Assembly (NCBI GenBank): GCA_937928085.1
Contig: CALFVU010000004.1
Coordinates: 62,001 to 126,000, forward strand
Direction: 5' to 3'
DNA length: 64,000 nucleotides
Origin: an uncultured bacterium
GTDB lineage: Bacteria; Spirochaetota; Leptospiria; Leptospirales; Leptonemataceae
The position numbers and the translations under genes are program-made. Position 1 is the stretch's first letter; each line of letters begins with the position of its first letter. The notes under the pieces were generated by a model. That model ran no database searches, had not been told where the DNA came from, and saw nothing but the letters and a program-made list of their open reading frames with translations. Of the stretch, positions 26,368-36,782 are shown piece by piece.

Positions 26368-26386
26368 CCAGGCGCTAGCCGCCTGG
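26368..26386. terminator. GC-rich bidirectional terminator-like hairpin
   Basis: CCAGGCG and CGCCTGG form a 7-bp, nearly all-GC stem around CTAGC. It sits in the 25-base space between the convergent stops of the coiled-coil gene and sod. There is no clear T run on either side, but its GC content stands out sharply in this DNA. Confidence 0.65.
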
Positions 26387-26389
26387 TAA

Positions 26390-26992
26390 TTATGACTCGT
26401 AATTTTTTAAAGCAAATTCCCAGTTGATCAAATGCTGAATAAATGTATCAATATAATCAGGTCTTCTATTTTGATAATCTAAATAATAAGCATGTTCCCA
26501 CACATCTATTGTTAGCAACGGTTTTAAATTTTTTGTTAAGGGAGTCTCTGCATTTGGTGTTTTTATGACTTTTAGTTTTTTATCTGATGGATCATATACC
26601 AACCATGCCCAACCACTACCAAATTGAGTAGCTGCTGCTTGTTTAAATTCATTTTTAAAGTTATCAAAACTGCCAAAATCAGAAATGATTTTATCCATCA
26701 AAGATTTTGGTGGTTCTCCTCCTCCTTTAGGTTTTATAGAATGCCAATAAAATGTGTGATTCCAAACCTGAGCTGAATTATTAAAAATACCTACTTTAGA
26801 AGGGTCATTCGCACTTTCTTTAATGATAGTTTCTAAATCTGCTTTTTCTAAAGGTGTATTTTGAATTAAATTATTAGTATTTGTTACATAAGCCTGATGG
26901 TGCTTACCATGATGAAACTCAAGAGTCTTTTCTGATATATAAGGTTCTAACGCTTTTTTTTCATATGGTAAATCCGGTAGTGTAACTGACAT
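26390..26992 (-). CDS. sodB: Superoxide dismutase, iron-type
   Basis: Converts superoxide to peroxide and oxygen in the cytoplasm. The 200-residue protein has metal ligands in TLEFHHGKHHQAYV (His), VWNHTFYWHS (His) and DVWEHAYYLDYQNRRPDYI (Asp and His). NNSAQVWNHTFYW with Gln in the second-shell position and AAATQFGSGWAWLV indicate the Fe-dependent rather than the Mn-dependent branch. A strong AGGAGG lies just before the ATG, predicting high expression. It has its own upstream region of about 200 bases. Confidence 0.94.
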   Translation of the reverse strand: MSVTLPDLPYEKKALEPYISEKTLEFHHGKHHQAYVTNTNNLIQNTPLEKADLETIIKESANDPSKVGIFNNSAQVWNHTFYWHSIKPKGGGEPPKSLMDKIISDFGSFDNFKNEFKQAAATQFGSGWAWLVYDPSDKKLKVIKTPNAETPLTKNLKPLLTIDVWEHAYYLDYQNRRPDYIDTFIQHLINWEFALKNYES

Positions 26993-27200
26993 AGTTCCTC
27001 CTAGTATTGTTTTAAATTTATAAAATTTTTTAAATGAAAGATTTTATATATTTAAAATAAATATAAACTGAAAAAATAGTCAATATTAATTACTTGAATC
27101 TTTGCTTTTTAATTAATATATTTTAGAGTATTAGAATTTATATTTGTTGATATTTCAGAGAAATAGATATTTTGATACTTTTAAAAACAACAAAAAAACA

Positions 27201-29276
27201 TTACTTTGCTGATCTTTTCGTTTTTTTATCAAGTCTTTTTGGTTTTTTTAAAGATAAAATTTTTTCGTCTCCTTTAAATTTTTTAGAAAGAGTTTCCTTT
27301 CCTTCTAAACTAAGCATTAAATCTCTAAGGAGTGCAGCTCTTTCGAAATCTAGTCTTTCTGCTGCATCTAGCATTTCTTTTTTTACTTTTTGTATTTTTT
27401 CTTCTTTAGAAAGAGATTTAAGATTTAATTCTTTTTGTATCTTTTCGAAAGTTAAAAGTTCATTTTCGATTTCTAAAAATTCTAAATCTCTTGGTAAAAT
27501 ATCATCAATTTTTTTTTGGATAGTTTCGGGAGTTATATTATGTTTACGATTGTATTCTTCTTGTATATTTCTTCTTCTTTGTGTTTCTTCGATAGCTTGC
27601 TTCATTGAATCTGTGATTTTATCAGCATAAAGAATTGCCATGCCATCTACATTTCTTGCAGCTCTACCTATGGTCTGAATCAGTGATCTTGTATTTCTTA
27701 AAAAACCTTCTTTATCTGCATCTAATATAGCTACTAACGAAACTTCAGGTATGTCTAAACCTTCTCTTAACAAATTTACCCCAACAACTACATCGTAAAT
27801 CCCTTTTCTTAGATCTCGTATGATCTCTACTCTTTCTATTGTATCAATTTCTGAATGTAAATAAGCAACAGAAATATCTAAATCTCGTAGATAATCGGTT
27901 AAATCTTCTGCCATTTTTATAGTCAAAGTAGTTACTAAAGTTCTTTGTTTTTTCTGAATTCTTTTTTTGATTTCTAAAATCAAATCTTCTATCTGATTCT
28001 GTGTAGGTCTAACTTCCACAATAGGATCTAAAAGTCCAGTGGGACGAACTAATTGTTCTACAACAATTTGTGATCTTTTTAGTTCATAGTCTGCGGGAGT
28101 AGCTGAAACATATAAAATATTTTTTGCCTTTTTTTCAAATTCAGAAAAATTTAAGGGCCGATTATCCAGAGCTGAAGGTAAGCGAAAACCAAAATCTACC
28201 AAGGTTTGTTTTCGAGAGCGATCTCCTTCGTACATTCCACGAATTTGAGGTATAGTTACATGACTTTCGTCAATAATCACCCAAAAATCATCGGGAAAAT
28301 AATCTAACAACGTATCGGGAGGTTCTCCGGGCTTTCTACCCGAAAGATGTCTCGAATAATTTTCTATGCCGTTACAATAACCTAATTCTAAAAGCATTTC
28401 AATATCATACTTGGTTCGCATTTCGATTCTTTCTGCTTCTAAAAACTTATTTTGCTTTTTAAAGAACTCAATTCTTTCTTTTAGTTCTTTTTCTATTTCT
28501 TTAATAGCTTCTTGTAATTTCGGAGGTGAAGTAATAAAATGTTTAGCAGGATAAATAATAATTCTCTCTAATTTATCTAATACTTTACCTGTTAAAGGAT
28601 CAATTAAAGAAATATTTTCGATTTCATCTCCAAACCATTCAATTCGAATCGCTTCCTGTCTATAGGCGGGATACACATCTACGATTTCTCCTTTTACCCG
28701 AAACGTACCTCTTGTAAAGTTAATATCATTTCTTGTGTATTGAATAAAAACAAGTTTTCTTAAAACCTCGTCTCTTTCGACAGTAATTCCTTTCATCAAT
28801 AAAATCACACTTTCTCTATAATCTTCCGGGGAACCCAAACCATAAATTGCAGACACAGAAGCAACAATGATCACATCTCTTCTTTCTAACAATGCAGAAG
28901 TAGCTCTAAGTCGTAATCGATCAATCTCTTCGTTTATACTTGCATCTTTTTCTATATACAAATCTGTTGTAGGAACATAAGCTTCTGGTTGGTAATAATC
29001 ATAATAAGAAACAAAATATTCCACAGCATTTTCTGGAAAAAACTCTCTAAATTCTTTATATAGTTGTGCTGCAAGGGTTTTATTATGAGTTAAAACTAAA
29101 ACAGGCTTTTGAATTTTTTCGATAAACCCCGCCATCGTAAAAGTTTTTCCAGAACCTGTAACACCAACAAGGCATAATTGATGTTTTCCTTCAAATACCG
29201 CTTCACTTAGTTCACGTATAGCTTTAGGTTGATCGCCAGCTGGTTTGTATTTAGAGATTAAAGTAAAGCGCTTCAT
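27201..29276 (-). CDS. uvrB: Excinuclease ABC subunit B
   Basis: Damage-verification helicase of nucleotide excision repair. The 691-residue length is close to standard. It has Walker [10 protein letters not shown], the beta-hairpin region [26 protein letters not shown]-type residues ([20 protein letters not shown]), the DESH-type box [17 protein letters not shown], motif [11 protein letters not shown], and a C-terminal UVR domain ([19 protein letters not shown]). The start is the ATG at 29276, 7 bases after the upstream gene. Confidence 0.97.
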   Translation of the reverse strand: MKRFTLISKYKPAGDQPKAIRELSEAVFEGKHQLCLVGVTGSGKTFTMAGFIEKIQKPVLVLTHNKTLAAQLYKEFREFFPENAVEYFVSYYDYYQPEAYVPTTDLYIEKDASINEEIDRLRLRATSALLERRDVIIVASVSAIYGLGSPEDYRESVILLMKGITVERDEVLRKLVFIQYTRNDINFTRGTFRVKGEIVDVYPAYRQEAIRIEWFGDEIENISLIDPLTGKVLDKLERIIIYPAKHFITSPPKLQEAIKEIEKELKERIEFFKKQNKFLEAERIEMRTKYDIEMLLELGYCNGIENYSRHLSGRKPGEPPDTLLDYFPDDFWVIIDESHVTIPQIRGMYEGDRSRKQTLVDFGFRLPSALDNRPLNFSEFEKKAKNILYVSATPADYELKRSQIVVEQLVRPTGLLDPIVEVRPTQNQIEDLILEIKKRIQKKQRTLVTTLTIKMAEDLTDYLRDLDISVAYLHSEIDTIERVEIIRDLRKGIYDVVVGVNLLREGLDIPEVSLVAILDADKEGFLRNTRSLIQTIGRAARNVDGMAILYADKITDSMKQAIEETQRRRNIQEEYNRKHNITPETIQKKIDDILPRDLEFLEIENELLTFEKIQKELNLKSLSKEEKIQKVKKEMLDAAERLDFERAALLRDLMLSLEGKETLSKKFKGDEKILSLKKPKRLDKKTKRSAK

Positions 29277-29283
29277 CGCATAT

Positions 29284-29940
29284 TCAAGAAGTTTTAAATT
29301 TGAGAATTTTTTTCGCTCTAAAAACAGCTACTTGTTTATTTTGAATTAAATCAATATCCATTTCATCGAAAAGTTTAGACATAACCATCATACCTCTCAT
29401 CAAAGTCAATGAGCTATCGTATTTTCCTTTATTGATATCTGTAAATATTTCTGGCTCTTTATATTTATTTTGAATTTCTACATAAAAAACATTATTTTCT
29501 ATAAAATATCTAACATAAATTGTATCGTCTATAGAATACTTTACCGCATTTTCTACAGCTTCTACCACTCCTATAATGATATCATAAATCAAGCTTTCGA
29601 CAACTTGAAAATAATTCAAATACGAAATCAACCGGGAACGTACAAACTGTATAGGGGAATTTTGCAAATTTGTTGGTGCTAAAAATTCAATGTAATTAGA
29701 AAAAGAAAAATTTTCGTTATATTGATATTCATTTTTAAGATGTAATTTATTACACAAGACACCTTTGTCTATCAAATGATGAAATACTTTACTAAAAACT
29801 CTGTAATTCACTTGATTATCTTTATATAAAAAAATATACCAAAAATAAAACTCTTTAATCGTTCCAAATAAACCACTTGCGGCCATTTCTTTTATTTGAT
29901 TTTCTATTTTTTTTTGTAAAACAAATTCCAAAGAATTCAT
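29284..29940 (-). CDS. RsbW-like HATPase/anti-sigma-type kinase
   Basis: A 218-residue protein. The C-terminal ~110 residues resemble a GHKL ATPase domain: N-box-like [13 protein letters not shown], then VEIQNKY and [16 protein letters not shown] in the position of the ATP lid. The G1 DxGxG is poorly conserved. No dimerisation or phosphoacceptor domain is present, so it is closer to RsbW/SpoIIAB-type serine kinases than to sensor kinases. The N-terminal ~100 residues are unassigned. No anti-anti-sigma factor is next to it. It overlaps the EamA transporter gene by 4 bases. Confidence 0.6.
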   Translation of the reverse strand: MNSLEFVLQKKIENQIKEMAASGLFGTIKEFYFWYIFLYKDNQVNYRVFSKVFHHLIDKGVLCNKLHLKNEYQYNENFSFSNYIEFLAPTNLQNSPIQFVRSRLISYLNYFQVVESLIYDIIIGVVEAVENAVKYSIDDTIYVRYFIENNVFYVEIQNKYKEPEIFTDINKGKYDSSLTLMRGMMVMSKLFDEMDIDLIQNKQVAVFRAKKILKFKTS

Positions 29941-30842
29941 TTTTTTCTTAAAGAAAGAAAAACATTACTAATAAAAACCAAAATTCCACCTAAAATCGAA
30001 TATAAGTTAATCGATTCTTTTAATACTAAAGCACCATAAAATAACGCTATTAAAATACGAAAACTTGAAAATATACTTCCCTTAGTGGCATCTAAAAACT
30101 TATAAGAAATCGTTAAGAACCATTGCCCTAAAACACCCATCACTGAAGATGCCAAAAGATAAAAAAAATCAAATTTATCAAGTAAAAAAATTTTTCTATA
30201 GGTAAACGGAAGAGTTATCACCACTCCTATAAAAAACATCCAAAACAAGATAAGTTCCGAAGAATACTTTTTAGCAGAACTGCGCAAGGCTACAATAGCT
30301 AGAGAAGCAAGAATCCCAGAACTCAGTCCTAAAAAGTCTGCAAAAATAATTTGATGTAATAATTTAGTTAAAGGTTCTATAAAAAATAACGACATACCCA
30401 CAAAAGACAACAATAAACTAAACCAAGTATTTTTATCAGGATATTCTTTTAACAAGGGTCCAGAAATTAAGGCAACAAAAACCGGATACGTCATATTCAA
30501 TACATTTGCTCGATTTGTCTCTCCTAATTCCACAGAAAAATAAAACAAAATCACAGCAATACTGTTGAATACACCTCTTGACAAAATAGAAAAAGGAATT
30601 TGTAATTTTAAAGGTATTTTTTTAAACAAAACCAAAAATAAAAACAAAACACTTCCAAAATAATATCGATAAAACGCATATAAAAAAGCATCAGAATCAG
30701 TACTAATTTTTATACCCTGATGTACCATTACTGTAGCAAAATAAAACAAAAATGCACTCAGAATATTTAGAAAAATGCCCTTCCATAAATAATTTATTTG
30801 CATTGTATTAAGATACCTTATTTTTTTATTATATTTTGTCAT
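29937..30842 (-). CDS. EamA/DMT-family transporter
   Basis: A 301-residue inner-membrane protein with ten hydrophobic segments in two homologous halves, the EamA/RhaT layout. Markers include ALRSSAKKYSSELILFW in the middle loop and LVLKESINLYSILGGILVF at the end. Substrate unknown; relatives export amino acids or other metabolites. Start ATG 30842 is used; ATG 30803 is an alternative that would remove 13 polar residues. It is first of the EamA-HATPase-uvrB group. Confidence 0.85.
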   Translation of the reverse strand: MTKYNKKIRYLNTMQINYLWKGIFLNILSAFLFYFATVMVHQGIKISTDSDAFLYAFYRYYFGSVLFLFLVLFKKIPLKLQIPFSILSRGVFNSIAVILFYFSVELGETNRANVLNMTYPVFVALISGPLLKEYPDKNTWFSLLLSFVGMSLFFIEPLTKLLHQIIFADFLGLSSGILASLAIVALRSSAKKYSSELILFWMFFIGVVITLPFTYRKIFLLDKFDFFYLLASSVMGVLGQWFLTISYKFLDATKGSIFSSFRILIALFYGALVLKESINLYSILGGILVFISNVFLSLRKK

Positions 30843-30892
30843 CTAAAAAGTATTTACAAATTTAAATCTAATATAAGATTTTTACAAAAAAT

Positions 30893-32416
30893 ATGAAAAT
30901 GGTTCAATTGATTTTATTTATAATCCCAATCATATACTTAATTTTTAATTTAAATAACTTAAAAACAACATACCACGATTTTGGAGATAGCGCATTAATT
31001 TGTATTAAAGTAAATTTTGCAAAAGAAGTAAAAGAATATTTAGGACCTTACTCAAGAATGGAATTCTTTCATCCCGGGCCTATCCTATATTATTATTATG
31101 CTTTTTTAGATGTAATTATTTCTAAAACGAATGTATTGAACAATTTTATAAGTAAAAGTAATGTTTATGGAATTTTTCAGTTTTTATTAAATTTTTTTTT
31201 GTTAAATGTAACTTTTTTTTTAATTCCTAAAAATATCAATCTAACTTTACGGATTCTTGTTATTATACTTTTTTTATTGTTTTTCGAAAACTTATATCAT
31301 GGGAACATTTCGAATGTATTTTCGATCTGGAATCCTTTTATTATTCTTATACCTTTTTTTGTTTTACTTGTCTCCTCAGCTTTAGTATACGACACTCAAC
31401 AATACAAGTTTTTACCTTTAATCTTTTTAATGAATTCTATTATCATTAGTAATCATCTTTCGGGTATTTTATATAGTGGTTTATTTACATTTTTGTTTCT
31501 TTTCTTTTTAGTAAGAAAAAGCAATCATTACAAAAATTTTTTTATTTGGTTCAGTATTGCCGTAGTTATTAGTATTGTATCTTTCCTCCCCCCAATTTTT
31601 GAATTTTTTCTGAACTTTCCCGATAATAATTTATTTAAAATTATAGAAATTTCAAAAACAACAAGTAGCCTTCGCAAAGGAAAAGATGTTTTTATATATT
31701 TTTTTGAACTTATCTCTATTTTTGTAATAGGTAAACCTAATTACTTTGTAGGCATTTTTATTTTTTTTACTATAATATTTATAATTGAATTTTTAAAAAA
31801 AAACATTTTTAGTCCTTATTTAAAAATTCTTTATAATATAGCAAACTTTCAGACTTTTCTTGCAATAGTTTATATATTTAAAATTCCTTTTGATCTCTTA
31901 CATTATTTAAGCTGGTTTTACCTTCCAGTTTTTTTATTATATGTTTTTATCTTTCTTAATTGTTTATTTTATGTTTTAAAAAAAGAAATGTATTTTATTA
32001 CGTTTTTATTCGTATTAGGAGCTGCAATGATGTTTCAGCTTTACAACAAAACTAAAAGTACCGTTTTAGATTATCATAAAGAGTATTTTGTGATACAAGA
32101 GATTTTTAAATATACTTATTTTGATCAAGGAATCTACAAAATCTCTTGGGGTTTTGGAGACGAAAATCATCAAAATTGGGTTATGGCTTCTGGATTAATC
32201 TTAAAACTTTTAGAAAAAAAAATTCATGTATGTGTAGATAAAGAATGGTTATTTATGTTTGGTAAAGATTTTTCGTGCCCAAAAGTAAGTGAGAAAAATA
32301 TAAAAAACATTTACATAAAAAAGAACACAGAAATGCTTTTAGAACCAATTGTGAATAAAGAAAAAGAAAAAATCATCTTACAACATTTTAACTATAAGAT
32401 TGTTGTGGAAAACTAA
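30893..32416 (+). CDS. Polytopic membrane protein, GT-C glycosyltransferase-like
   Basis: A 507-residue protein with about 10-11 membrane segments. Early residues read DFGDSALICIK and then EFFHPGPILYYYYAF; the HPGP motif in the first periplasmic loop is common in dolichyl/polyprenyl-phosphate-sugar-dependent (GT39/GT83-like) transferases. A C-terminal soluble tail of about 100 residues follows. It may move a sugar from a lipid carrier to a surface glycan, but no catalytic Asp pair can be assigned with confidence. Single gene on the plus strand. Confidence 0.65.
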   Translation: MKMVQLILFIIPIIYLIFNLNNLKTTYHDFGDSALICIKVNFAKEVKEYLGPYSRMEFFHPGPILYYYYAFLDVIISKTNVLNNFISKSNVYGIFQFLLNFFLLNVTFFLIPKNINLTLRILVIILFLLFFENLYHGNISNVFSIWNPFIILIPFFVLLVSSALVYDTQQYKFLPLIFLMNSIIISNHLSGILYSGLFTFLFLFFLVRKSNHYKNFFIWFSIAVVISIVSFLPPIFEFFLNFPDNNLFKIIEISKTTSSLRKGKDVFIYFFELISIFVIGKPNYFVGIFIFFTIIFIIEFLKKNIFSPYLKILYNIANFQTFLAIVYIFKIPFDLLHYLSWFYLPVFLLYVFIFLNCLFYVLKKEMYFITFLFVLGAAMMFQLYNKTKSTVLDYHKEYFVIQEIFKYTYFDQGIYKISWGFGDENHQNWVMASGLILKLLEKKIHVCVDKEWLFMFGKDFSCPKVSEKNIKNIYIKKNTEMLLEPIVNKEKEKIILQHFNYKIVVEN

Positions 32417-32486
32417 TCTTTTTGTGCAATCTTATTTTTTTTCAACTATTACTAAAAATCAAATTGAATAAAATTCTTGAGCTTAG

Positions 32487-33269
32487 TTAGTATATATATT
32501 GCAACAACTCATAAAGCAATATTGATAAAGCCTGATTTACATTTAAGGATTCTGTTTTTCCTAATAATGGAATTTCTAACCAATAATCAGAGTTTTTTAA
32601 TAAAATAGGTTTTAAACCATCACTTTCGGATCCAACAAGTAAAAGATATTTATTACTTTTGGGAATTTTGTAAATTTCTTTTAATGGAATAGATTTTTGT
32701 GATGTTTTCGTTGTACTTGCTAGGATATAATAATCATATTTTTTTGCTTCTTTGATTAAATAATGAGCATTCGAAAATTCAAAACACGAAATATAAAGCA
32801 ACGAAGATGTTGCAACTCTTTCTACTGTAGGATTAATCCTTGCTCCTTTTCCTGTTATAAAAATTCCCATAGCTCCTAACGCTTCAGATGTTCTAATTAT
32901 GCTTCCTAAGTTATGGGGATCTTGAATTCTATCAGTCAAGACATATACACCGTGATAAGTAGCTAAAACTTGCTTTACAGGTAAATTTTTTGGTGGTCTT
33001 AGAAGATGATTTTTTAGTCTAATTTCTGGTGGTAATTCTTCTTGATAAAAAATCACAATTCCTTGATGTTTGCTATGAATGATTTTATCGATCTCTTCTT
33101 CTGTTTTGGTTTCTACATAGTTTAATAAATTTAATTGGTTTAAGAATTTTACGAAATTTTTAGAGAAATTATTTTTTATATAAATTTTATAAATTTTATA
33201 TATATTTGGATTTTGTTTGTATAATTTTAGAAATTCAATAACGGGTTTTTTCCCAAAAATTTTTTGCAT
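32487..33269 (-). CDS. rlmB: TrmH/SpoU-family RNA 2'-O-methyltransferase (RlmB-like)
   Basis: A 260-residue SPOUT methyltransferase with an N-terminal L30e-like substrate domain (residues 1-95). The three family motifs are DRIQDPHNLGSIIRTSEALG, LLVGSESDGLKP and IPLLGKTESLNVNQALSIL. Domain order and length match RlmB, which methylates G2251 of 23S rRNA, although TrmH-type tRNA targets remain possible. The ATG directly follows the cysS stop, so the two genes are co-translated, an arrangement common in bacteria. Confidence 0.88.
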   Translation of the reverse strand: MQKIFGKKPVIEFLKLYKQNPNIYKIYKIYIKNNFSKNFVKFLNQLNLLNYVETKTEEEIDKIIHSKHQGIVIFYQEELPPEIRLKNHLLRPPKNLPVKQVLATYHGVYVLTDRIQDPHNLGSIIRTSEALGAMGIFITGKGARINPTVERVATSSLLYISCFEFSNAHYLIKEAKKYDYYILASTTKTSQKSIPLKEIYKIPKSNKYLLLVGSESDGLKPILLKNSDYWLEIPLLGKTESLNVNQALSILLYELLQYIY

Positions 33270-34871
33270 CTATAGTTTTTTCCATTTTGATCCTGCTGGC
33301 AAGTCGATAATTTGAACTCCTGCTTTTAATAATTCTTCACGTATTTCATCTGCTTTTTGATAATTTTTTTGTTTTCTATATAAGTCCCTTTCATAGATTT
33401 TTTGTTGAATCCAGTCCTCCAACTCTTTTGATAGTTCTTCTTTTTTTTCTAATTTAAATTCAAAAACTGCTAAAGTTTGATTCATAGCATATAAAACAAT
33501 AAGAGCATCTTTTAATTCTTTACTTAAATTCTCTAAATCAGAAACATTTTGTTTAAACTCGTATTCATCTAATAAAGAATTGACCTTATGAACCAAATCA
33601 TGCAAAGCGGAGATACCAAGAGAAATATTTAAATCATCATCCATCGCTTCGATAAAATTCTTCAAAGGCACAAAAGAAATTGAAGTTGGATCGACTAGTT
33701 CTTCTCCTTTTTTTCCAGCAACTTTTAAATCTCTATTCCATCGTATCTGATATTCTTTAGAAACTTGATCTAAATTCCATTCTTTTTTTTCGTTTTCTTC
33801 TAAAAACTTAAGAACCCTATTGATTGTGTTTTGAATTTTTTCTATAGTTTGATGTGCTGTTTGTATTTGTTCAAAAGTAAAATTTAATTTTTGTCTATAA
33901 TGAGTTGATAATAAAACAAATCGTATAGCTTTCGCAATGTATTTTTTTTCTACATATTCAATCAACCATTCAGGAGCTCGATTCTCTTCCACCAATTTTT
34001 TTGCCCCTTCTAAAGTGACTAAATCTCGTAATGTATAAAAATTTCCCAAGGATTTAGACATTTTTTTTCCGTTTACGAGTAAGTGTTCGTTATGCATCCA
34101 GTAGCGAACAAAATTATCTTCGGGGTAAGCTCCTTTGCTTTGTGCTATTTCGTTTTCGTGATGGGGAAAAATCAGATCTACTCCGCCAATATGAATATCT
34201 ACACCTTTTTTTCCATAAATTGAGCGGATCATAGCAGAGCACTCTAAATGCCATCCAGGTCGACCTTCTCCAAAAGGAGAATTCCATCGTGGTTCTTTAT
34301 CTAATGTTGGCTTTTTCCATAGTGCAAAATCGCGAACATCATCTTTTGTATATTCATCCACGTCAAATCGCTTAGAGGCTCCTGCAAGTAGTTGGCTTTT
34401 TTCTATTTTTGATAACTTACCATATTCAGAAAAGTTAGCAATTTTATAATAAACATTTCCATCTATTTGATATATATAATGATTTTTTTTTAAATTTTCC
34501 ATTAGTTCAATCATCGAAGGAATATGCTCCGTGGCTTTGGGCCTATGCTCTACGGGTTCAATATTAAGAGTCTCTAAGTCTTCTAAAAATGCTTTAATAT
34601 AAATTTCTGTGAATTCATGAATAGTTTTATTTTCTTTGATTGCATTCTGTATAATTTTATCATCAATGTCGGTAATATTCGAAGTATGATTTAATCGATA
34701 TCCTCTAAATTTTAAATATCTTCTTAAAATATCTACAAATACATACGAACGAAAATTTCCTATATGGTTATAATTATAAACAGTAGGTCCACAATTATAA
34801 ATCTTAACTTCATCTGCATCAATCGTTTGTAGTTCTTCTTTCTTTTGGGTTAAAGTGTTAAAAATTTTCAT
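33270..34871 (-). CDS. cysS: Cysteinyl-tRNA synthetase
   Basis: Start placed at ATG 34871 rather than the TTG just before it. The 533-residue class I synthetase has the zinc ligand Cys27 in YNCGPTVYNYNHIGNFRSY (the HIGN is the HIGH motif), LECSAMI and FPHHENEIAQS for the remaining zinc ligands, and KKMSKSLGNF (KMSKS). It is about 70 residues longer than the E. coli enzyme, mainly through an insertion after KMSKS (around residues 285-310). The C-terminal anticodon-binding helices end in PAGSKWKKL. Confidence 0.96.
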   Translation of the reverse strand: MKIFNTLTQKKEELQTIDADEVKIYNCGPTVYNYNHIGNFRSYVFVDILRRYLKFRGYRLNHTSNITDIDDKIIQNAIKENKTIHEFTEIYIKAFLEDLETLNIEPVEHRPKATEHIPSMIELMENLKKNHYIYQIDGNVYYKIANFSEYGKLSKIEKSQLLAGASKRFDVDEYTKDDVRDFALWKKPTLDKEPRWNSPFGEGRPGWHLECSAMIRSIYGKKGVDIHIGGVDLIFPHHENEIAQSKGAYPEDNFVRYWMHNEHLLVNGKKMSKSLGNFYTLRDLVTLEGAKKLVEENRAPEWLIEYVEKKYIAKAIRFVLLSTHYRQKLNFTFEQIQTAHQTIEKIQNTINRVLKFLEENEKKEWNLDQVSKEYQIRWNRDLKVAGKKGEELVDPTSISFVPLKNFIEAMDDDLNISLGISALHDLVHKVNSLLDEYEFKQNVSDLENLSKELKDALIVLYAMNQTLAVFEFKLEKKEELSKELEDWIQQKIYERDLYRKQKNYQKADEIREELLKAGVQIIDLPAGSKWKKL

Positions 34872-34973
34872 CAATATAAAAAAAAATTAAATAGCATTCA
34901 GAAGTCAATATTTTTGTTAAGTAAAAAAACCTTTTAATAAAAATCTGACAAAAAACAATGGAAAATTCAAAAA

Positions 34974-35339
34974 CTATAAATCTCTCGGATCAAGTTTTTC
35001 TTTTTTTAAATTTACTCCATTTGTAGTAAAACAATAAATACATCCATAAATTTGGACTTTTCTTTTTTGAGTCGGATCTTTTTGAGCTTCAAAAGCAGCA
35101 ATTAGATACTCTTTTTCGCTGAGAATTGTTCCACATATAGGGCAGATTCGCAATCGCTTTTCTTTTTCTTTATGTTGATTTTCTTTTAAAGTTTTTTGAA
35201 TCGCTCTTTGTAAACTTTCTTTTGTTTTCGGTTCGTTTCTTACAACATTTCTTTTCTTTGTAGTATCAAAAAAATCTAAGATGTAAATAAATATAATAGC
35301 AGAAATAATAAAACCTAAAAAAACAACAAAAAAAGACAT
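34974..35339 (-). CDS. Membrane-anchored zinc-ribbon protein
   Basis: A 121-residue protein: one N-terminal transmembrane helix (FFVVFLGFIISAIIFIYIL), a basic linker, and a C-terminal treble-clef or zinc-ribbon-like region with CPICG and GCIYC spaced about 33 residues apart. The charged linker (RAIQKTLKENQHKEKEKRL) is cytoplasmic by the positive-inside rule. No family name is recognised. It stands alone on the minus strand upstream of cysS. Confidence 0.6.
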   Translation of the reverse strand: MSFFVVFLGFIISAIIFIYILDFFDTTKKRNVVRNEPKTKESLQRAIQKTLKENQHKEKEKRLRICPICGTILSEKEYLIAAFEAQKDPTQKRKVQIYGCIYCFTTNGVNLKKEKLDPRDL

Positions 35340-35501
35340 TTTCTACATTTTTTTTTAAAGAATATTCTAAATCAATCAAAACTATCAAACAAATTTAGTT
35401 TAAAGTTATGATTTATTATTATGCAACAAACAAAAAACTTTAAAAACTAAAAGCTAATATGTATTGAAATTCTAGGTACTTTAAAAATTTTATAACTTTA
35501 A

Positions 35502-36782
35502 ATGAAGTACTCAGATTTTATTAATAACTATCAAAGTGATTCTGGTATTTTTATTTTGATGGAAGATCTAAATAAAGGTCTAAACTTAGATCCCGATTTA
35601 GTTATGCTTGGGGGAGGAAATCCGGGTTTTATTCCCGAAATGCAAGAATATTTTTATTTGCTTTATCAAGAATTAGGAAAAAATAAAAAATTATTCTTTG
35701 ATATGATCGGTATTTATGATTCTCCTTTAGGTTCTCAAGAATTTAGGGAAGAATTAGCAGATTTTTTTAATCTTTTTTTTGGCTGGAACCTTACAAAAGA
35801 ACATATTGCAATTACGGTAGGTAGTCAAAATGCATTTTATATTTTATTCAATTTATTTTCGGGATATAGTTCCGATTTAAAAAAAAATTTAAAGATCTTG
35901 CTCCCAATAACACCCGAATATATTGGATACGAAGACGTACCTCTGAATAAAAAAAATATTGTTTCTTTATTAGGCATTCCAGAAAGTACAAATGAAGATT
36001 TTTTTCGATATCAACTTGATAGAGAAAAAATTCATAATTTTTTGGAAACACATTATGAAGAAATAGGATGTATTGCAATCTCCAGTCCCGGTAATCCTAC
36101 AGGTAGAATTTTATCCTATAATGAATTGATTTTTTTAAAAGAATATTCTTCTAAATATCATACCCCTGTTTTAGTTGATTGTGCTTATGGTTTCCCATTC
36201 CCTAATATTATTTACAAACAACAAACATTTATACAAAGCGATTATTTTATCTATACATTTAGTTTATCGAAATCCGGACTTCCTGGAATTCGAACAGGGA
36301 TTGTCGTTGCAAATCCAGATATTATAAAAATCATTGGCAAAATACAAGCAATACAATTTTTATCTCCAAATCGAATTGCCGCTTTTTTATTAAAAAATCG
36401 ATTTAAAAACTTCGAATTTATTCAGCAATGTAAACAATATATAACTCCATATTATTTAAAGAAAAGAAATTTAGTAATTGATGGATTAAAAAACGCTTTT
36501 AAGAAAAGTGAATTTTTGATTCATGAACCTGAAGGTGCATATTTTTTATGGATCGTGTTTCCTACTTTAAAAATCAATACACAAGAACTTTACCAGATCT
36601 TAAAACAAAATAAGCTAATAATTGTTCCGGGAAATTACTATTATCCTAATCTGTCCGAAGAAGAAAAGCAATCTCCTTATTATGATGGAGACAAGAGCAT
36701 TCGCATAAGCTATAGCCAGAGCGACGAATATTTACTTAAAGGAATTGAAATCTTAAGAAATACTATTAAAGAATATTTATAA
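35502..36782 (+). CDS. avtA: Valine-pyruvate aminotransferase
   Basis: A 426-residue fold-type I PLP enzyme. It follows E. coli AvtA across its length: GIFILMEDLNKGL, VMLGGGNPGFIPEMQ, GSQNAFYILFNLF, SSPGNPTGRI, DCAYGFPFP, the PLP lysine in FSLSKSGLPGIRTG, and the late EGAYFLWIVFP. AvtA makes valine from 2-ketoisovalerate with alanine as amino donor, which fits the ilvD gene elsewhere in the window. It overlaps the convergent cyclase gene by 6 bases. Confidence 0.9.
   Translation: MKYSDFINNYQSDSGIFILMEDLNKGLNLDPDLVMLGGGNPGFIPEMQEYFYLLYQELGKNKKLFFDMIGIYDSPLGSQEFREELADFFNLFFGWNLTKEHIAITVGSQNAFYILFNLFSGYSSDLKKNLKILLPITPEYIGYEDVPLNKKNIVSLLGIPESTNEDFFRYQLDREKIHNFLETHYEEIGCIAISSPGNPTGRILSYNELIFLKEYSSKYHTPVLVDCAYGFPFPNIIYKQQTFIQSDYFIYTFSLSKSGLPGIRTGIVVANPDIIKIIGKIQAIQFLSPNRIAAFLLKNRFKNFEFIQQCKQYITPYYLKKRNLVIDGLKNAFKKSEFLIHEPEGAYFLWIVFPTLKINTQELYQILKQNKLIIVPGNYYYPNLSEEEKQSPYYDGDKSIRISYSQSDEYLLKGIEILRNTIKEYL

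Noticed and set aside
27172-27630. Open frame of 152 codons on the plus strand
   Set aside because: It lies antisense within the 3' part of uvrB and has Ser/Phe-rich composition typical of the reverse complement of Lys/Glu-rich coding DNA.
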